A stretch of DNA of 64,000 nucleotides from Rotaria sordida (GCA_905250125.1 CAJNOL010000262.1:1-64000), one strand, 5' to 3'; numbered from the stretch's first letter, positions 39,257 to 50,678 are shown. Notes: a model not told the origin generated them from the letters alone. Numbers and translations are program-made.

Positions 39257-39876
39257 ATTTTCAAATAAAGACAAAATGATTTCTAATCAAAGACTTTTAG
39301 AAACCACGGTAACAAGATAACAGGTATGAATGAAGAAGCATGCAAACAGTGACAACAACTAACTGACAAACGAAGAGTGCAGGGAACTCGTATAAGGCAA
39401 ACATGTAAAGAAGAATAATAACAATATCATGACCATTAATGCGCTATCAAAGAACAGATAAAAACACAAACCCACATGTGCTGACAACTAGTGCACAAGA
39501 GTGACAAAATGACTGCAGCTTAACTTTTGCAATTTCAATACAACAGATACCGTCTGAGATGTAGAAGATAGAATGCAGATACAGTTCTCTTTTAGAACGA
39601 ACGAAGACATCCATTTCCAAGAAACCATTAACGAAAACCATGGCTTTGAAAGGGTTAAAGGTATCGACTCAGTGAATTGATGACTGTAACTTTGACATCC
39701 TCAAAAATCTCGTAGAGTTCATTCTTGCTACTTTTTGTATCGTAGATCTCGCCAAACCAACGTAGTGCAATATTCCTTTATTCAACTTCTTCAGTTTATT
39801 TAATGTATTTAATATAAATATTCTAGATTTATAATCCAAACTTGCACATAAAGTGAGAAATCTGTAGTCAGAAATA

Positions 39877-41655
39877 ATGTTTGTCATGTATGTGCTAATC
39901 GCAGTATGGCTTCGACTTGTTGTGGTCGATAGTACACGAGGCTCACGGTCTATCTCATTGAATCTTGGCGTACATTTATTTGTTGACAATCAGTACTTAC
40001 AGCAGACGTCATCACTAGAATTCCAGAATGGATTGATTCACAAGAATACTGATAATCCGATACTCTTTCCAGAGTATCCATGGGAAGCCGCAGTTCACTT
40101 TTACACAAGCGTTCTGCAAGTTCCAGCCAATATATCGGTCACAAGAAAGCCAATGTACATAATATATTACGCGTGCACCGCTTCCTATACAGTATTGTTT
40201 TATGGCAACGTTTCTGTATGCGTCGCCAATAGCACGGACGGTGTGAATTGGGAAAAGCCAATGTTGTGGTACTACCCGTTCACGGCGAATGGAACACAAC
40301 CTGCTCAAGCCAGTAACATTGTATTCGTGACAGATGTCAATGAATTCTTAGGCTCAGTTTTTATCGATATTCGCCCAGAAACTCCCCGTTCAAAAGTATT
40401 TAAAATGACATATGAACATGAGCCAGAGCGTTACGTGTATGTCGGCACATCTTCTGACGGATTCAATTGGACTGCCGGCATAGTGCGAGCCAATCCAGTA
40501 GCTGGTCTATCCGACACACAGACGGTGATGCTATATTCTTCGGAGAATGGTGGAGAGTATGTTCTTTATGGCCGGCAAAATGGGCCCGACTTGCCAAACA
40601 GCACTTTATACTGCCCCGGCGCTGGATCAGCTCACCGGAGAGTGATGGTTACGGTGTCTTCTGGTAGCGTATACGGTCCCTGGTCAAAACCCGTTGAGGT
40701 ATTTCCACTAGGAGCTCCAGATCCGACCCAGTGCTTTGACAACTATAATCCTGCCACATTGTACTACAACGGCGTGTATTTCCTTTTTCCTTCAGCTTTT
40801 TGGCATTGGGCAGAAGCGAATTCCGGTGCTCCGATTCCTCGTGCCGCATCGAATGATGGAGTAATGGACATAAGACTGGCTATTAGTCGCACTGCACTTG
40901 GTCCTTTTACTTTTCCTACCAGAGATCCTTTTATTCCACGTGGAATTGGAGCTATTGATTCTTCGTGTAAACTGCTGAATGCTACAGGAAGCGATAGAGA
41001 TGCAGGGTTTGTCTTTTCATCGGCAAACGGATTGCTAGATCCAGACTTCCTTCAGTCAACCACAGTTGAGCCCCAATTGAATGGAATACACGGAAGCACA
41101 AGATTCACAGACGATAATCCTTCCCCATGGATGTACCATGTGTATTGGGGTTCGCAGACAACGCATGCTGGCGGTGGAGCATTTCTGGGTAGATACTGGC
41201 CAGGTGCCTATTCTGGTATATTCAAAGCGCGCGTTCGTCGAGAAGGGTATGTTGCTCTCTCGACGTTGACTTCGAGTCCAACAGGGCGTGGCTGGCTTCT
41301 TTCCGAAGTTCTATCATTGCCTGGCAAGGATCTCAGCTCTGTAGCCAATGAGGTGCAATTACAGCTCCGAATAAATGCTGATATTGCTACGTCCGGTTTT
41401 CTAATTGTTCAATTTGAAGATGGTGCTACAGGATATCCTATTCCAGGATATACATTTGGAGAATGCAAATCACTGCGTGGAAATGGAATACGGCAGCTAC
41501 TAGAATGGAGCAGGCAGAATGGCACTAGCTTGAACGTGATATACACGGCAGACTTAACTCCGCTTGTAAATTACAACAATGGCATCCAAATACGTATTCA
41601 GATGGCTCACACAAAGCTGTACTCTTGGCTATTGTCCTATGTCCAATCCGAATAG
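39877..41655 (+). CDS. Secreted glycosyl-hydrolase-like beta-propeller protein, candidate horizontal acquisition
   Basis: 592 aa, one exon. Residues 1-21 (MFVMYVLIAVWLRLVVVDST) are a signal peptide; ten or so NxS/T sequons follow. The N-terminal half shows the LFVDNQYL...NPILFPEYPWE...MYIIYYACT...CVANSTDGVNWEKP...FKMTYEHE...GTSSDGFNWT series, which I recognise from planctomycete and other bacterial secreted proteins related to GH32/GH43 five-bladed propellers (LFVDD, PWE, SxDGxxWEKP, FKM, SxDGxxW). Acidic candidates at blade starts include the D of VDN and the E of PWE; the exact catalytic set is not certain. The C-terminal ~150 residues look like a beta-sandwich. Intronless and clearly richer in GC than its flanks, unlike its multi-exon neighbours. 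AATAAA near 41768. Substrate unknown. Confidence 0.75.
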   Translation: MFVMYVLIAVWLRLVVVDSTRGSRSISLNLGVHLFVDNQYLQQTSSLEFQNGLIHKNTDNPILFPEYPWEAAVHFYTSVLQVPANISVTRKPMYIIYYACTASYTVLFYGNVSVCVANSTDGVNWEKPMLWYYPFTANGTQPAQASNIVFVTDVNEFLGSVFIDIRPETPRSKVFKMTYEHEPERYVYVGTSSDGFNWTAGIVRANPVAGLSDTQTVMLYSSENGGEYVLYGRQNGPDLPNSTLYCPGAGSAHRRVMVTVSSGSVYGPWSKPVEVFPLGAPDPTQCFDNYNPATLYYNGVYFLFPSAFWHWAEANSGAPIPRAASNDGVMDIRLAISRTALGPFTFPTRDPFIPRGIGAIDSSCKLLNATGSDRDAGFVFSSANGLLDPDFLQSTTVEPQLNGIHGSTRFTDDNPSPWMYHVYWGSQTTHAGGGAFLGRYWPGAYSGIFKARVRREGYVALSTLTSSPTGRGWLLSEVLSLPGKDLSSVANEVQLQLRINADIATSGFLIVQFEDGATGYPIPGYTFGECKSLRGNGIRQLLEWSRQNGTSLNVIYTADLTPLVNYNNGIQIRIQMAHTKLYSWLLSYVQSE

Positions 41656-42036
41656 ATTGCCCATTAATGAAGAGTATTCTTACTCGTTTTTTTTTGTAGA
41701 GACAGTGTTGTTGTTTATGCTCGTTACTGTGCGAGAATACCGATTTCATTTGATGGGTCATGTAAAATAAAATAAAAGTTGTCCGAAGTATATATTAAGA
41801 TGGTAACCATATAGAATTTTAAATTCTAAAAAAAAATTAATAAAATAGTTTAATTCTATTGTCTACGCTCTCATTAAACTGCCGCTGACACTGAAGGTCG
41901 CTCGATCGAGATCGGATTACGACCAAACGGATCGATCACATCATCAAAATCGCTTAGAGAGCCTCAAAATTGTGCCGTGTTCGATAAGAATGATACAGCA
42001 AAGATCCTATTTCGATGCGTCATCTGGTAAATACTG

Positions 42037-42105
42037 TGAGGGTATGGGTGTGGCGTGGGTGTAAGCCTGGTTCAGCTTATCTTATCTAGCACCCACACAC
42101 ACTCA
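42037..42105. repeat. Telomere-like hairpin 12
   Basis: GAGGGTATGGGTGTGGCGTG ... AGCACCCACACACACTC. Confidence 0.65.
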
Positions 42106-43046
42106 GGATTGAACATGAGTATTAAAGTTTAGAGCAAGAAAAAACAACTCCATTCTGTCTTACACAGCATGAAAAACATATCGGTGTACTCTTTAGCCCT
42201 GCCATAGGTCACCGTGACATACATGTTGCATGATATTATCAGTTTTTATATCATTGAGTTTGAAGTCTTTGAACCTCAGACTTCAGGATTTTTGGATTTC
42301 GAATCGGAATGTTAGTCACAATTACAGGCCATCGTACGCACTGGAAGATGGTTTTCTCTTGAATTTCAGACAAATCGAGATTGGTATAACAATCAAATTG
42401 ATTTTCATGTGAAAACAGATCAACTATGTTTCCCATTTGAATCCAGTAAGAATTGCGCTGAAAGCTTGTTTAACTTTTTTTTCGCTTCTGTATTTTTCGG
42501 TACTTCTGTTATTAAGTGAATACAAAAAGAAACGTGATTTTTCTTTATTTGAAACTCACCTGTGAGAATAACAATGATAAATTCCAATCAAGCTTTTCTG
42601 TTTCCTGCCTTTTTCTAAACGCGACATTACGCGTTTTCTATAACTCCCGACACTATTTAAAATCTAAATATTGATTTAAATAGTTGATAAAAATTTCTAA
42701 CGAATGAATTCAATAGCGGTTTGTCATGGATAATCCTTTTTTTTATAAAGGAATTCTAGATAACTGTACATACAAGGTTTCAGGTTCAAGAAGGCTTTTC
42801 GCAGATTATTTTTTTATATGGCCATTGTACAGAATGCAACACCAGTGGTTGCTGGATTCTCTACAGCTTTTTCTTGCAAGTTTACGAGTATTGAGAAAAA
42901 TCTGTTCGTTTAAGAAATTTCTCGATAAATTATACTCGCTTCAGTTTTGTTTTTGTAATACTTGTAATTTTTCGAAAAGAAAACTGTAGAGAACTGAGTG
43001 ACACACCATTTTTTTCAGCTTTTTTACCTTTTTAGATTTCAACGTG

Positions 43047-43128
43047 CGTGGGGTGTGGCTGTGTGTGAACGCGTGCGGGGGGAGCTGGAGAGTGACAGGA
43101 TCCTCACCTCACACCCATGCTCGCATCC
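43047..43128. repeat. Telomere-like hairpin 13
   Basis: CGTGGGGTGTGGCTGTGTGT ... CTCACCTCACACCCATGCTC. GC-rich loop region with GCGTGCGGGGGGAGC. Confidence 0.55.
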
Positions 43129-43387
43129 AGATTTACTCGATCGAATCGTATCAACTCGCTTGGATTGAAAATCTCTGAATTCGATTGTTCCCTCGATTGA
43201 CGACATAGAGATTGCTATGTTGATCGAATGACAAACATACAGAACCACTCAACTGATTTGCTCGGTTTTCTGTTCCATATTTGGCAATAATAAGCGTTCG
43301 TTTCATTATAACCTTGGATCAATGAATCACTAGATGATCTCCCTCTATCTGCCGCATACACTGACAACGTAATGTCGACTAAATTAA

Positions 43388-46300
43388 ATGAGAAAACGAA
43401 CAGATGGCGTGATAGGAATCTTGCTCTTGGCAATTTGCTTTCATTTAGTCGATTATTTCACTGCCAACGATGGTTTTATACCAGTTACTGGTTGCTTTCC
43501 TCATGTAATTAAATAGAATGTCTTTTTCGCCAAATTTTCATTGATTCTGTGACTTCTTCTCGTTTTAGTATCGTGGGTATGATCCTGGATCTATATTTGA
43601 GTAGCTAACGTTTTTTTTTAATCAGGTTGTGCTACACACGAATCTTGTTATAACGTAACTCAATATCAAAAATGTTCAACAAACCGTGCGTGTGGTTGTT
43701 TGCACTTGATGCCTGGCTATGGTCGTGGTATATGCGCTCGTCGCAATATTCCATGTTCTCAACTGATTTTATGCACTCCTCAAAATAATGCATGTTATGA
43801 ACCCGCACATATTTGTGTGAATCATCCAGATTGCCATAATCGTTCTCTGTGCTACCCATTGTCGATGATGTCACACGAAATATGCCCATCTTTACCAGAT
43901 CCATCAAGTAAATCATAAAATGACGATATATTATGTTCGTATATTCAGTTTCCGATTGTCATGATCATGAGATATGCATATTGAATATTGATAAATCCAG
44001 AGCTGGGCAATTCAATTCAATTCAATTGATGAATTGAGTTGCGTTCGACTTTGTTTTTCTAGCAAATTGAATTGCACAGCTTTGGATAAGCCAAATGCCT
44101 AACGTTGCCTCAAAGGACTAGGCTTAGATCTCCATGTCTATCAAAACAGACTAGGCATGCACCGAGCCCGAACTTCCCGGGTTCGGTCATTCCCGGGGTT
44201 CGGTGATTCACGGAGTTCGGTTGTCCCCGGGTTCGGTCGTTTCCGGGGTTCGGACGTCCCCGGGTTCGGTCATTCCCGGGATTCGGTCGTTCCTGGGTGT
44301 TCGGTCATTCCCGGGTTCGTAGTGGTACCCATGGGTCCTCAAGTCTCACTGTAGGAGGATACCCTTAGGTCCTCAAGCCCTACTATAGGAGGTACCCTTA
44401 CGTCCTCAAGTTGGGGTCGACAAGCTCAGCCCACGCTCAAAAATGATGAGCTGTTGAAAAAGCTCACTGGGACGAACTGAACTGCTCGAAAAGCTCATTT
44501 GAACGAGCCGAGCTTTTTCATACAGGCCATTTCAGATGAGCTGAACTGTTCGAAAATCGATAGAGGGTCCTCGATAGCCCTAGGATTGGCCCGAACATGA
44601 CTAGTGCTTGTTCGAAGAAAAGAAAGAAAAGACCTCCTGAAATCTGATTGGTCAATTTTTCGACCAATCAGAGAGGGAGATTCTATTGCATCACAAAGGG
44701 AACGACCGGAACCCCCACATATATCCATCAATCGATAGAGGGTCCTCGATAACCCTAGGATTGGTCCGAACATGACTAGTGATTGTCCGAAGAATAAGAA
44801 AGAAAATACCTCCTGAAATCTGATTGGTCAATTTTTCGACCAATCCGAGAGGGGGATTCTATTTCACCACAAAGGAAACGACCGGGACCCCCACATATAC
44901 CCATCAATCGATAGAGCGTCCTCGATAGCCCTGGGGTTAGCCCGAACCCCTCTCGAGTAGCCCTTGAGGATCTATGGGTACTCCTTATAGTAGCACTTGA
45001 GGACCTAAGGGTATCTCCCCATAGTATGATTTGAGGACCTAAGGTTACCCCCTATAGTAGGACTTCAGCACCTAAGGGTATCTTCCTACAGTGTGATTTG
45101 AGGACGCAAAGATATCTCCTACAGTAGGGCATGAGGACCCATGGGTACTACTATGAACCCGGGAATGACCGAACACACGGGAACGACCGAACCCTGGGAA
45201 TGGCCGAACGCGGGAATGGCCGAACTTGGGAACGACCGAACTCCGGGAATGACCGAACCCCGGGAATGACCGAACCCGGGAACGACCGAACCCCGGGTTC
45301 GGTGCATGCCTAATCGTAGAGGCATTTATGATAAGGGTATCGCATTAGAATTAGCGTTAGTATTACTCAAAAAGCTTAATGCTTTGTTGTTAGCATTAAA
45401 TGGGGATTATTATTAATTCTAATACATCTTTTCCGTGTAAGTTATGGACTGCTATTCCTGACTATTCAGGAGCTATCCAGGGAATACCTAAGAACCATCA
45501 AGGCCCACCCAGGAGGATGCTTATGATCCATCAAGGACTATCCAAGAGGGTATTTATGATTCTTAAAGGGCTATCCATGGGGATACTTAGGATGCATCAA
45601 GTTCTATCCAGGGAGAGTATCTATAGATCTGCCAAGACTATGTAGGGCGGTGCTTATGACTCTTCAAGGCCTATCTTGGGGGATACTTATAACTCTTCAA
45701 GAGGTATCCAGGAAGGATACTTAGAGGTCCTTAAGGACTCTCCAGAATGGCACTTATAACTCTTCAAGGAATATTCAGGGAGTGGGTTCATATTAGCGGT
45801 GTAGAGCTCACGCTCACAAGCCACTCATCTGAGTGTTAGCGGCTCTTCTCTGTGTGTTATGTCCGCGATAACGAATACGATCAATCCAAGTGGAGATTGG
45901 AAGTAAGGATGCACCGTTAGCACTAGCTCCATATATAAGCATAAAGTAATGATTTCACATTAAATATAAAGTGTTAGTGATCATTTAATCATCAATATTA
46001 AAATTAATTGCTTTACGTAGAACCTATTTGATAAATAGTAAAACCGCCGACACATTAGAAGACCCCTTCTAACAGTTAATTTTTTAGTTATACTATCATG
46101 CTTATACTTTTTCTTTCTACATGTGTATTTCTAATCTTCGTTTCAAAAATATTTTCCTGCTCTTTCTGTCGTTCAAGATAGTCCGTACTTGAATAATGTG
46201 AAATGTAATTAACTGGCATATACATATGACATGTGAAAAACAATGCCTGTTATTATCAAGTTCAGTTATTTTTCATTTACATTCTGCTCTTTCCACTAAC

Positions 46301-49300
46301 ACTTCACTATATGATTGTCTTCATAACTGAATAAACATAGAACATCTCTTACCGATAATGATCTAAGTTCAAATTTTTATCTGCTGTAATTAAATATCGA
46401 TCATAATCACACTGATCAAGAATCTGATTCAGAAAGAGATGAACAAAATACAAGTTGAATAACCGAAACTCAATAAAAATGGCTGATCTTGAAGGATATG
46501 CTGAAAAATCCAAACCTTAATTTTTTCTCTAATTAATCGTATGAAATAAGAGCATCTTATGAGTGAGTTATTTTATGAATGAGTTCTTTTGTCCTGTGAA
46601 AAATGTTCCTACTATGAAGTATAAATTAATCGCATTTCGTGTGGTTCAGCTCATTTTATAATTAAGATACTTGTTTTGTGAAATGTTCTTTAGTAATAGA
46701 ACGTAGACGGTTTTTCTTAATTGGACTAGCGTAGCAAATTGAAGTAAACGTTTAATAACAACATAATCAGCATAAAATGATTTTTACAAAAATTATATTG
46801 TTGAGGGTATCAAAAAAGATGACTTTTTTAAGGGACATATCAGAAGACCTCCCTTGCGACTTGTGAACGATAACACAAAGTAAAAGACCCGGGATCTTCC
46901 AATGTGTCGACAGCTTTAAGTGATTAAGCAATTCACCGGTAGAAGACACTGTTATATTCCGTTTTTTACCGGAAAAAAACTGATTCTCTACTACCATCGT
47001 ATTAACGAGAACAACACAATGTTTTGGTAACCCTGAAGCAGAGCAACAGTACCTCCAAGTCTGATTCGCTGGTACAAAAATTTCGATCAATCAGATCTCA
47101 AAAAGGCTTTTCACCTTTTTCTGTCAGAACAGTGCACGCAGTTTTTTGGACAGGTTAGAGTTCATAGGATTTTCCCTCATATGGTCCTAACAGTTGCGTA
47201 CTGTGTCCATAAAATAGCGGAGCTAACCCTTCCTGATATCTAATTAAGCCAATGGATACCTTGAGTCAACTGATTTATCTACTCTCGCAGACTCTACCCG
47301 AACTTCACAGAAGAAAGGCATTTTCAAAAAAGCTTTTGTACAAGAAAAATATCGAATTCAGTGGCACTTCTTTAATGTTAATCACCCCATTCTCCAAGTT
47401 CAACCGAAATGGTAAATAAAAAACTTCAAATTAGTACTAATTATCAAGGCATTCGTTAACACAGTCTTTTAACCAACTAACCATTCTCTAATAATGCTTT
47501 TTCAAAAATATTAAGAGATAAATGAAGCTATGTAGCTTCCTTTCCATTAATTCGCGCTCTAAATCAGGTCTACGGTAAGCACCACTCCTCGCTCGCACTA
47601 GAGAAGTTATTGGTGCCCTGGATAGCCCTTGAAGACTTATAAATTCCCTCCCTGGATAATCCATGAAGAGCCATAATTGTCTCCCCGAGTAGGCCTTCAA
47701 GATCTATAAGTACCATTCCTGGATAGGCCTTCATGAGTCATAAGTACTTTCCTGAGCAGATCATGGAGACCCATAGGTACCCACCTTAGATAGGACTCGA
47801 TGAGTCTTAAGTACGCCCTTCCATATACCTTCATAAGTATTCCTTGAACAGCCCTTTGAGAGCCCTCAGTATCCCCTTAGATAGCCCTTGATGGATCCAA
47901 AGTGCTCCTTCTTTGGATGGATCTTCGTGAGTCCTAAGCTTTCCAAAAATACTAAAGCATTAGACTTATTCATTAATATTAATGCAAAAGCATCAGCATT
48001 TCCTTTAATACGAATGCTCAAATAACACTCTTATCAGTGCCATTAGATAACACGTCAAACATCGCGGACTGACTAATCACAACAGGACCGAGTATTCATA
48101 ACCGGACAGACTATTCACAGCCGGACGAATCCACCCTATATATATGACTGTCACCACATGCCTCACTTCGTTTCGCTCGTGGCTAAGATTCGAGTAAGTA
48201 GGCTTAGAAATCCTCAAAAAAGGCGCTCACCAAATACGAAACCCCATCACCTATTCTTTAAGCATCTATGAATCACAACAATATACGATACCCTCATAGA
48301 AGCACCTACACCTACCAACTCTCACCTGTGCAGGTAAAAAATTTCTCATCTGGATGTATAAGTCCTTCACAAATCTCTTTTAGGCAAATTTTTTTTAAAC
48401 AAACGCTATTAAACCTTTTACATCACATGATTTCTTCATCGGAATGCCTGCATTCTTATAGGAAAAGCCATTTCAAGGCGTTTTCGTCACTACCTCCTTC
48501 GTTATACTTAATTTCTCTAAAGAAATATGAGTTCTTCTTTAAAAAAAGGCCTTTTAAGGCCTTTTCCTTAAATTTTTCTAAAAAACACAGTCATTTCTTT
48601 ATCAAAACTAATGGATTCTTCTAGCAAAAGTCATTTTAAGGTCTTTTCATAAGTACCCCCTTTACTTCAGTTAATTTTTGTAGAGAAATCTGGATTTTTC
48701 CAGAAAAGGCCTTTAAAGGCCTTTTTTTTCAATTTCTTAAAACAACGTGATTTCTTCACGAAAACCCATGAGCTCATATAGAAAATGGCATTTTAAGACT
48801 TTTTCCGAAGTTTCTGCTTTGTTTTAATGAGTGTCTACTGGAAAATCTGAGTTTTTCTTAAAAAATGCCTTTAAAGGCGTTTAAAGGCCTTTTGCGAAGT
48901 TTCTGTTTTGTTTTAATGAGTTTCTACTGAGAAATCTGAGTTTTTCTAAGAAATGCCTTTCAAGGCCTTAAAGGCGTTTTTCTTGAATTCCTGCAAATAA
49001 CGCGAGTGCTTCCGAAAAAACTATGGGTTGTTGTTGAAAAGGGTATTTTAAGGGCTTTTCCGAAGCGCTCGCTTTATTTTGGTTGATTTCTATGAAGAAA
49101 TCTGATTCTTTTCGAGAAAGGCTTGTAAAGCCATTTTAGCGTCTTGTAAAGCCTTTTCCTTCGATGGCATAAAATGAAGCAGTTGTGTCTAATTTATTGC
49201 TTTCCAGTGGAAAGTGCTGTGTTTCATTTTACGGCGTTGTCCGTGTCGTATACGACACGGCGATTTTCGGCCGTAATACGGCGCATAGAAATACGGCAGT

Positions 49301-50347
49301 ATATGGCGTCGTAAACGGCCGTTGCGGTCGTCATAATGCTCCACCTGGGACGATTTAGTTTTTTTCTCTAAAAACTCCCATCGAATTTGTTTGATAGAGT
49401 TCTTCTTCTCGTTCTATTCTCTCATTTCAGCGACGCCGATGCGAGGCACTGATATTTTTTTCACTCCTCAAGCTCGATGGTCAGTCAATGGCAGTACCGT
49501 CGCTGGTGGTCATGGCCAGGGTGGGGAGTTGAATCAACTCTCTAAGCCATGGGGGTTGTATGTAGATGATGATCTAACAGTCTATGTTGCTGACTACTCC
49601 AATCACCGTATTGCAGCATGGCCAGCAGGGGCCACCTCTGGTCAAGTGGTGGCCGGTGGAAATGGGCAAGGAAATCGGTTGGATCAGTTAGATCGCCCAA
49701 CCGATGTAATCGTCGATCGATCGACTGATCGTCTTATCATCTGCGATCGCGAGAATAGACGAGTGGTTCGCTGGCCTCGTCGTAGTGGTGCTCAAGGAGA
49801 AATTCTCCTGTCCAATATCGCCTGTTGGGGTTTGACGATGGATCGTCGCGAATTTTTCTATGTCTCTGACACTGGGAAGCAGGAAGTCCGACGTTTCAAA
49901 GTGGGTGACTCACAAGGAACAGCGGTAGCCGGTGGGAATGACCAAGGTGATCGTCTCGATCAACTCAAATTTCCCACATACCTCTTCGTCGATCGAGATC
50001 ACTCGGTATACGTATCGGATAACGAGAATCATCGTGTGATGAAGTGGGTGGAAGGCGCTAAAGAAGGTCAAGTAGTGGCTGGTGGTAACGGTCAAGGAAG
50101 TAGTTTGAAACAACTACACTATCCGAAGGGAGTGGTTGTCGATGGGATGGGCACTGTTTACGTGGCGGATGAAGGTAATCATCGAATCATACGTTGGCTT
50201 CGAGGTGCTTCTGAGGGTAGTGTAGTTGTCGGTCGTGGTCAGTTGAATGGCCCCACAGGTTTGTCCTTCGACCGTTACGATCATCTCTATGTCGTCGATA
50301 ACAATAATAATCATCGTGTGCAACGATTTGAATTTCTATCGCCATGA
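43388..50347 (+). CDS. Secreted Cys-rich plus NHL-repeat protein (possibly splice-damaged)
   Basis: Proposed exons: 43388-43504 (signal peptide, GILLLAICFHLVDYF, ending GCFPH), 43569-~43600 (YRGYDPGSIF), 43626-43907 (Cys-rich), 49431-50347 (NHL). Exon 3 has GCATHESCYN, CGCLHLMPGYGRGICARRN, PCSQLILCTPQNNACYEPAH and CVNHPDCHNRSLCYPLSM, a pattern I recall in bdelloid secreted proteins. The last exon holds about six NHL propeller repeats (GLYVDDDLTVYVADYSNHRI type alternating with VAGGNGQG). Phase-1 joining gives PDPSTTPMRGTD. The exon 2 to 3 junction fails: the GTAGCT donor leaves phase 2 while exon 3 needs phase 1, so the gene may be broken. The 5.5 kb intron is packed with mobile DNA, so the two halves could also be separate remnants. 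Confidence 0.5.
44154..45310. mobile_element. Foldback element with CCCGGGTTCGG subterminal arrays
   Basis: Ends GGCATGCACCGA are exact inverted copies flanked by TA (44152-53, 45311-12). Each end carries about 160 bp of 13-20-bp units, TTCCCGGGTTCGGTCG-like on the left and the complement on the right. Next inward come ACCCTTAGGTCCTCAAG-type units (44330-44410, 44950-45140), then a 175-bp tandem repeat. No coding capacity. Confidence 0.75.
44556..44955. repeat. 175-bp tandem repeat inside the foldback element
   Basis: ATCGATAGAGGGTCCTCGAT begins units at 44556 and 44731, and a partial one at 44907. Each holds the inner hairpin TTGGTCAATTTTTCGACCAA. Diverged relatives occur at 54710-54990. 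Confidence 0.8.
45321..48041. mobile_element. Long inverted-repeat element with ~40-bp subterminal units
   Basis: The left end (GGCATTTATGATAAGGGTAT) and the inverted right end (GGCACTGATAAGAGTGTTAT) are similar. The inner flanks carry degenerate ~40-bp units, GGGATACTTATGACTCTTCA-like at 45465-45790 and complementary at 47615-47935. The central 1.8 kb holds a helicase-like fossil on the minus strand. Target duplication unclear. It lies within 10 bp of the preceding element. Confidence 0.55.
46767..47090 (-). pseudogene. PIF1/Helitron-type helicase fossil
   Basis: 107-codon frame with SGLPKHCVVLVNTMVVENQF, FFSGKKRNITVS and IPGLLLCVIVHKSQGRSSDM. The spacing LPk-x-VVV ... P-L-x-L-x-x-x-I-x-HKSQG is that of the C-terminal motifs of PIF1-like helicases, including Helitron Rep/Hel proteins. 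Nothing upstream is in frame, so this is a remnant of a larger protein. Confidence 0.5.
48340..49180. repeat. Degenerate satellite with AAGGCC/GGCCTT palindromes
   Basis: About five units of 150-190 bp. Each has CCTTTAAAGGCC-type palindromes (48551, 48711, 48870, 48957, 49120), a CGAAGTTTCTGCTTTGTTTT-like block and GAGAAATCTGAGTTTTTCT. Units are 60-80% alike. Confidence 0.65.
49225..49335. repeat. GC-rich TACGGC palindrome patch
   Basis: Contains the perfect 16-bp palindrome GTGTCGTATACGACAC (49233-49248), ACGGCCGT-like palindromes and five TACGGC/GCCGTA words in 110 bp, in an otherwise AT-rich setting. Confidence 0.6.
49431..50347 (+). CDS. NHL-repeat ectodomain exon
   Basis: 305 codons after a CTCATTTCAG acceptor, phase 1, TGA at 50345. 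Repeats read WSVNGSTVAGGHGQGGELNQ, then P-x-G-x-x-VDDDLTVYVADYSNHRI, VIVDRSTDRLIICDRENRRV, FVDRDHSVYVSDNENHRVMK, VVDGMGTVYVADEGNHRIIR and SFDRYDHLYVVDNNNNHRVQ: a six-bladed NHL propeller closing on the first strand. About 55-60% identical by eye to the exon at 57968-58863. Definite as a coding exon; which 5' exons it belongs to is less sure. Confidence 0.85.
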
Positions 50348-50520
50348 TGCGTACATATTTTTACATCTAACTAATAAACTTCATTCCGTAGATAATGGTG
50401 ATACGGAGGTCATACACAGGAGAGCCAAAATTGATGGACCATTTGGTCCTATGAAGTCAATGGGCCCACGTACTGCCACCATCGTCAAAACAGAAATTTT
50501 TCCCGCAATAGAGAAACCGC

Positions 50521-50621
50521 AGGGTGTGAGTGTAGATATGAGTATGGGATGTGACTATGTTGTGGGTGTCGGCCTGTATACAGAGGTTCTTACACTGAGA
50601 ACCTCACTCACACCTATCTCC
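50521..50621. repeat. Telomere-like hairpin 14
   Basis: AGGGTGTGAGTGTAGATATG with further GTGTGG units; 3' arm ACCTCACTCACACCTATCTC. A second inner stem GAGGTTCTTACACTGAGAAC is present. Confidence 0.6.
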
Positions 50622-50678
50622 AAGTTTCAAGAGAAAGAAGAGTAACAAAAACGCATGAACATCCTGGTGCTTCTTATG

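Larger units (their letters stand above)
36962..39876. other. Spacer with minisatellite and hairpin
   Basis: Holds the 30-bp minisatellite (38118-38960) and hairpin 11. The 37408-37779 plus frame has hydrophobic runs but low-complexity codons and no family likeness. Confidence 0.45.
41656..43387. other. Spacer with two hairpins and a possible exon fragment
   Basis: 41883-42028 (+) is open and protein-like (TEGRSIEIGLRPNGSITSSK ... NCAVFDKNDTAKILFRCVIW) just before hairpin 12, but no acceptor or partner exon was found. The rest is AT-rich without recognised content apart from hairpins 12 and 13. Confidence 0.35.
43908..49430. other. 5.5 kb intron-like stretch filled with repeats
   Basis: Contents in order: foldback element 44154-45310, long inverted-repeat element 45321-48041 with a helicase fossil, a short unique piece, a palindromic AAGGCC satellite 48340-49180, and a GC-rich TACGGC patch 49225-49335. 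Confidence 0.6.

Noticed and set aside
49910..50323. Minus-strand frames over the NHL exon
   Set aside because: Shadows of the NHL repeat exon.
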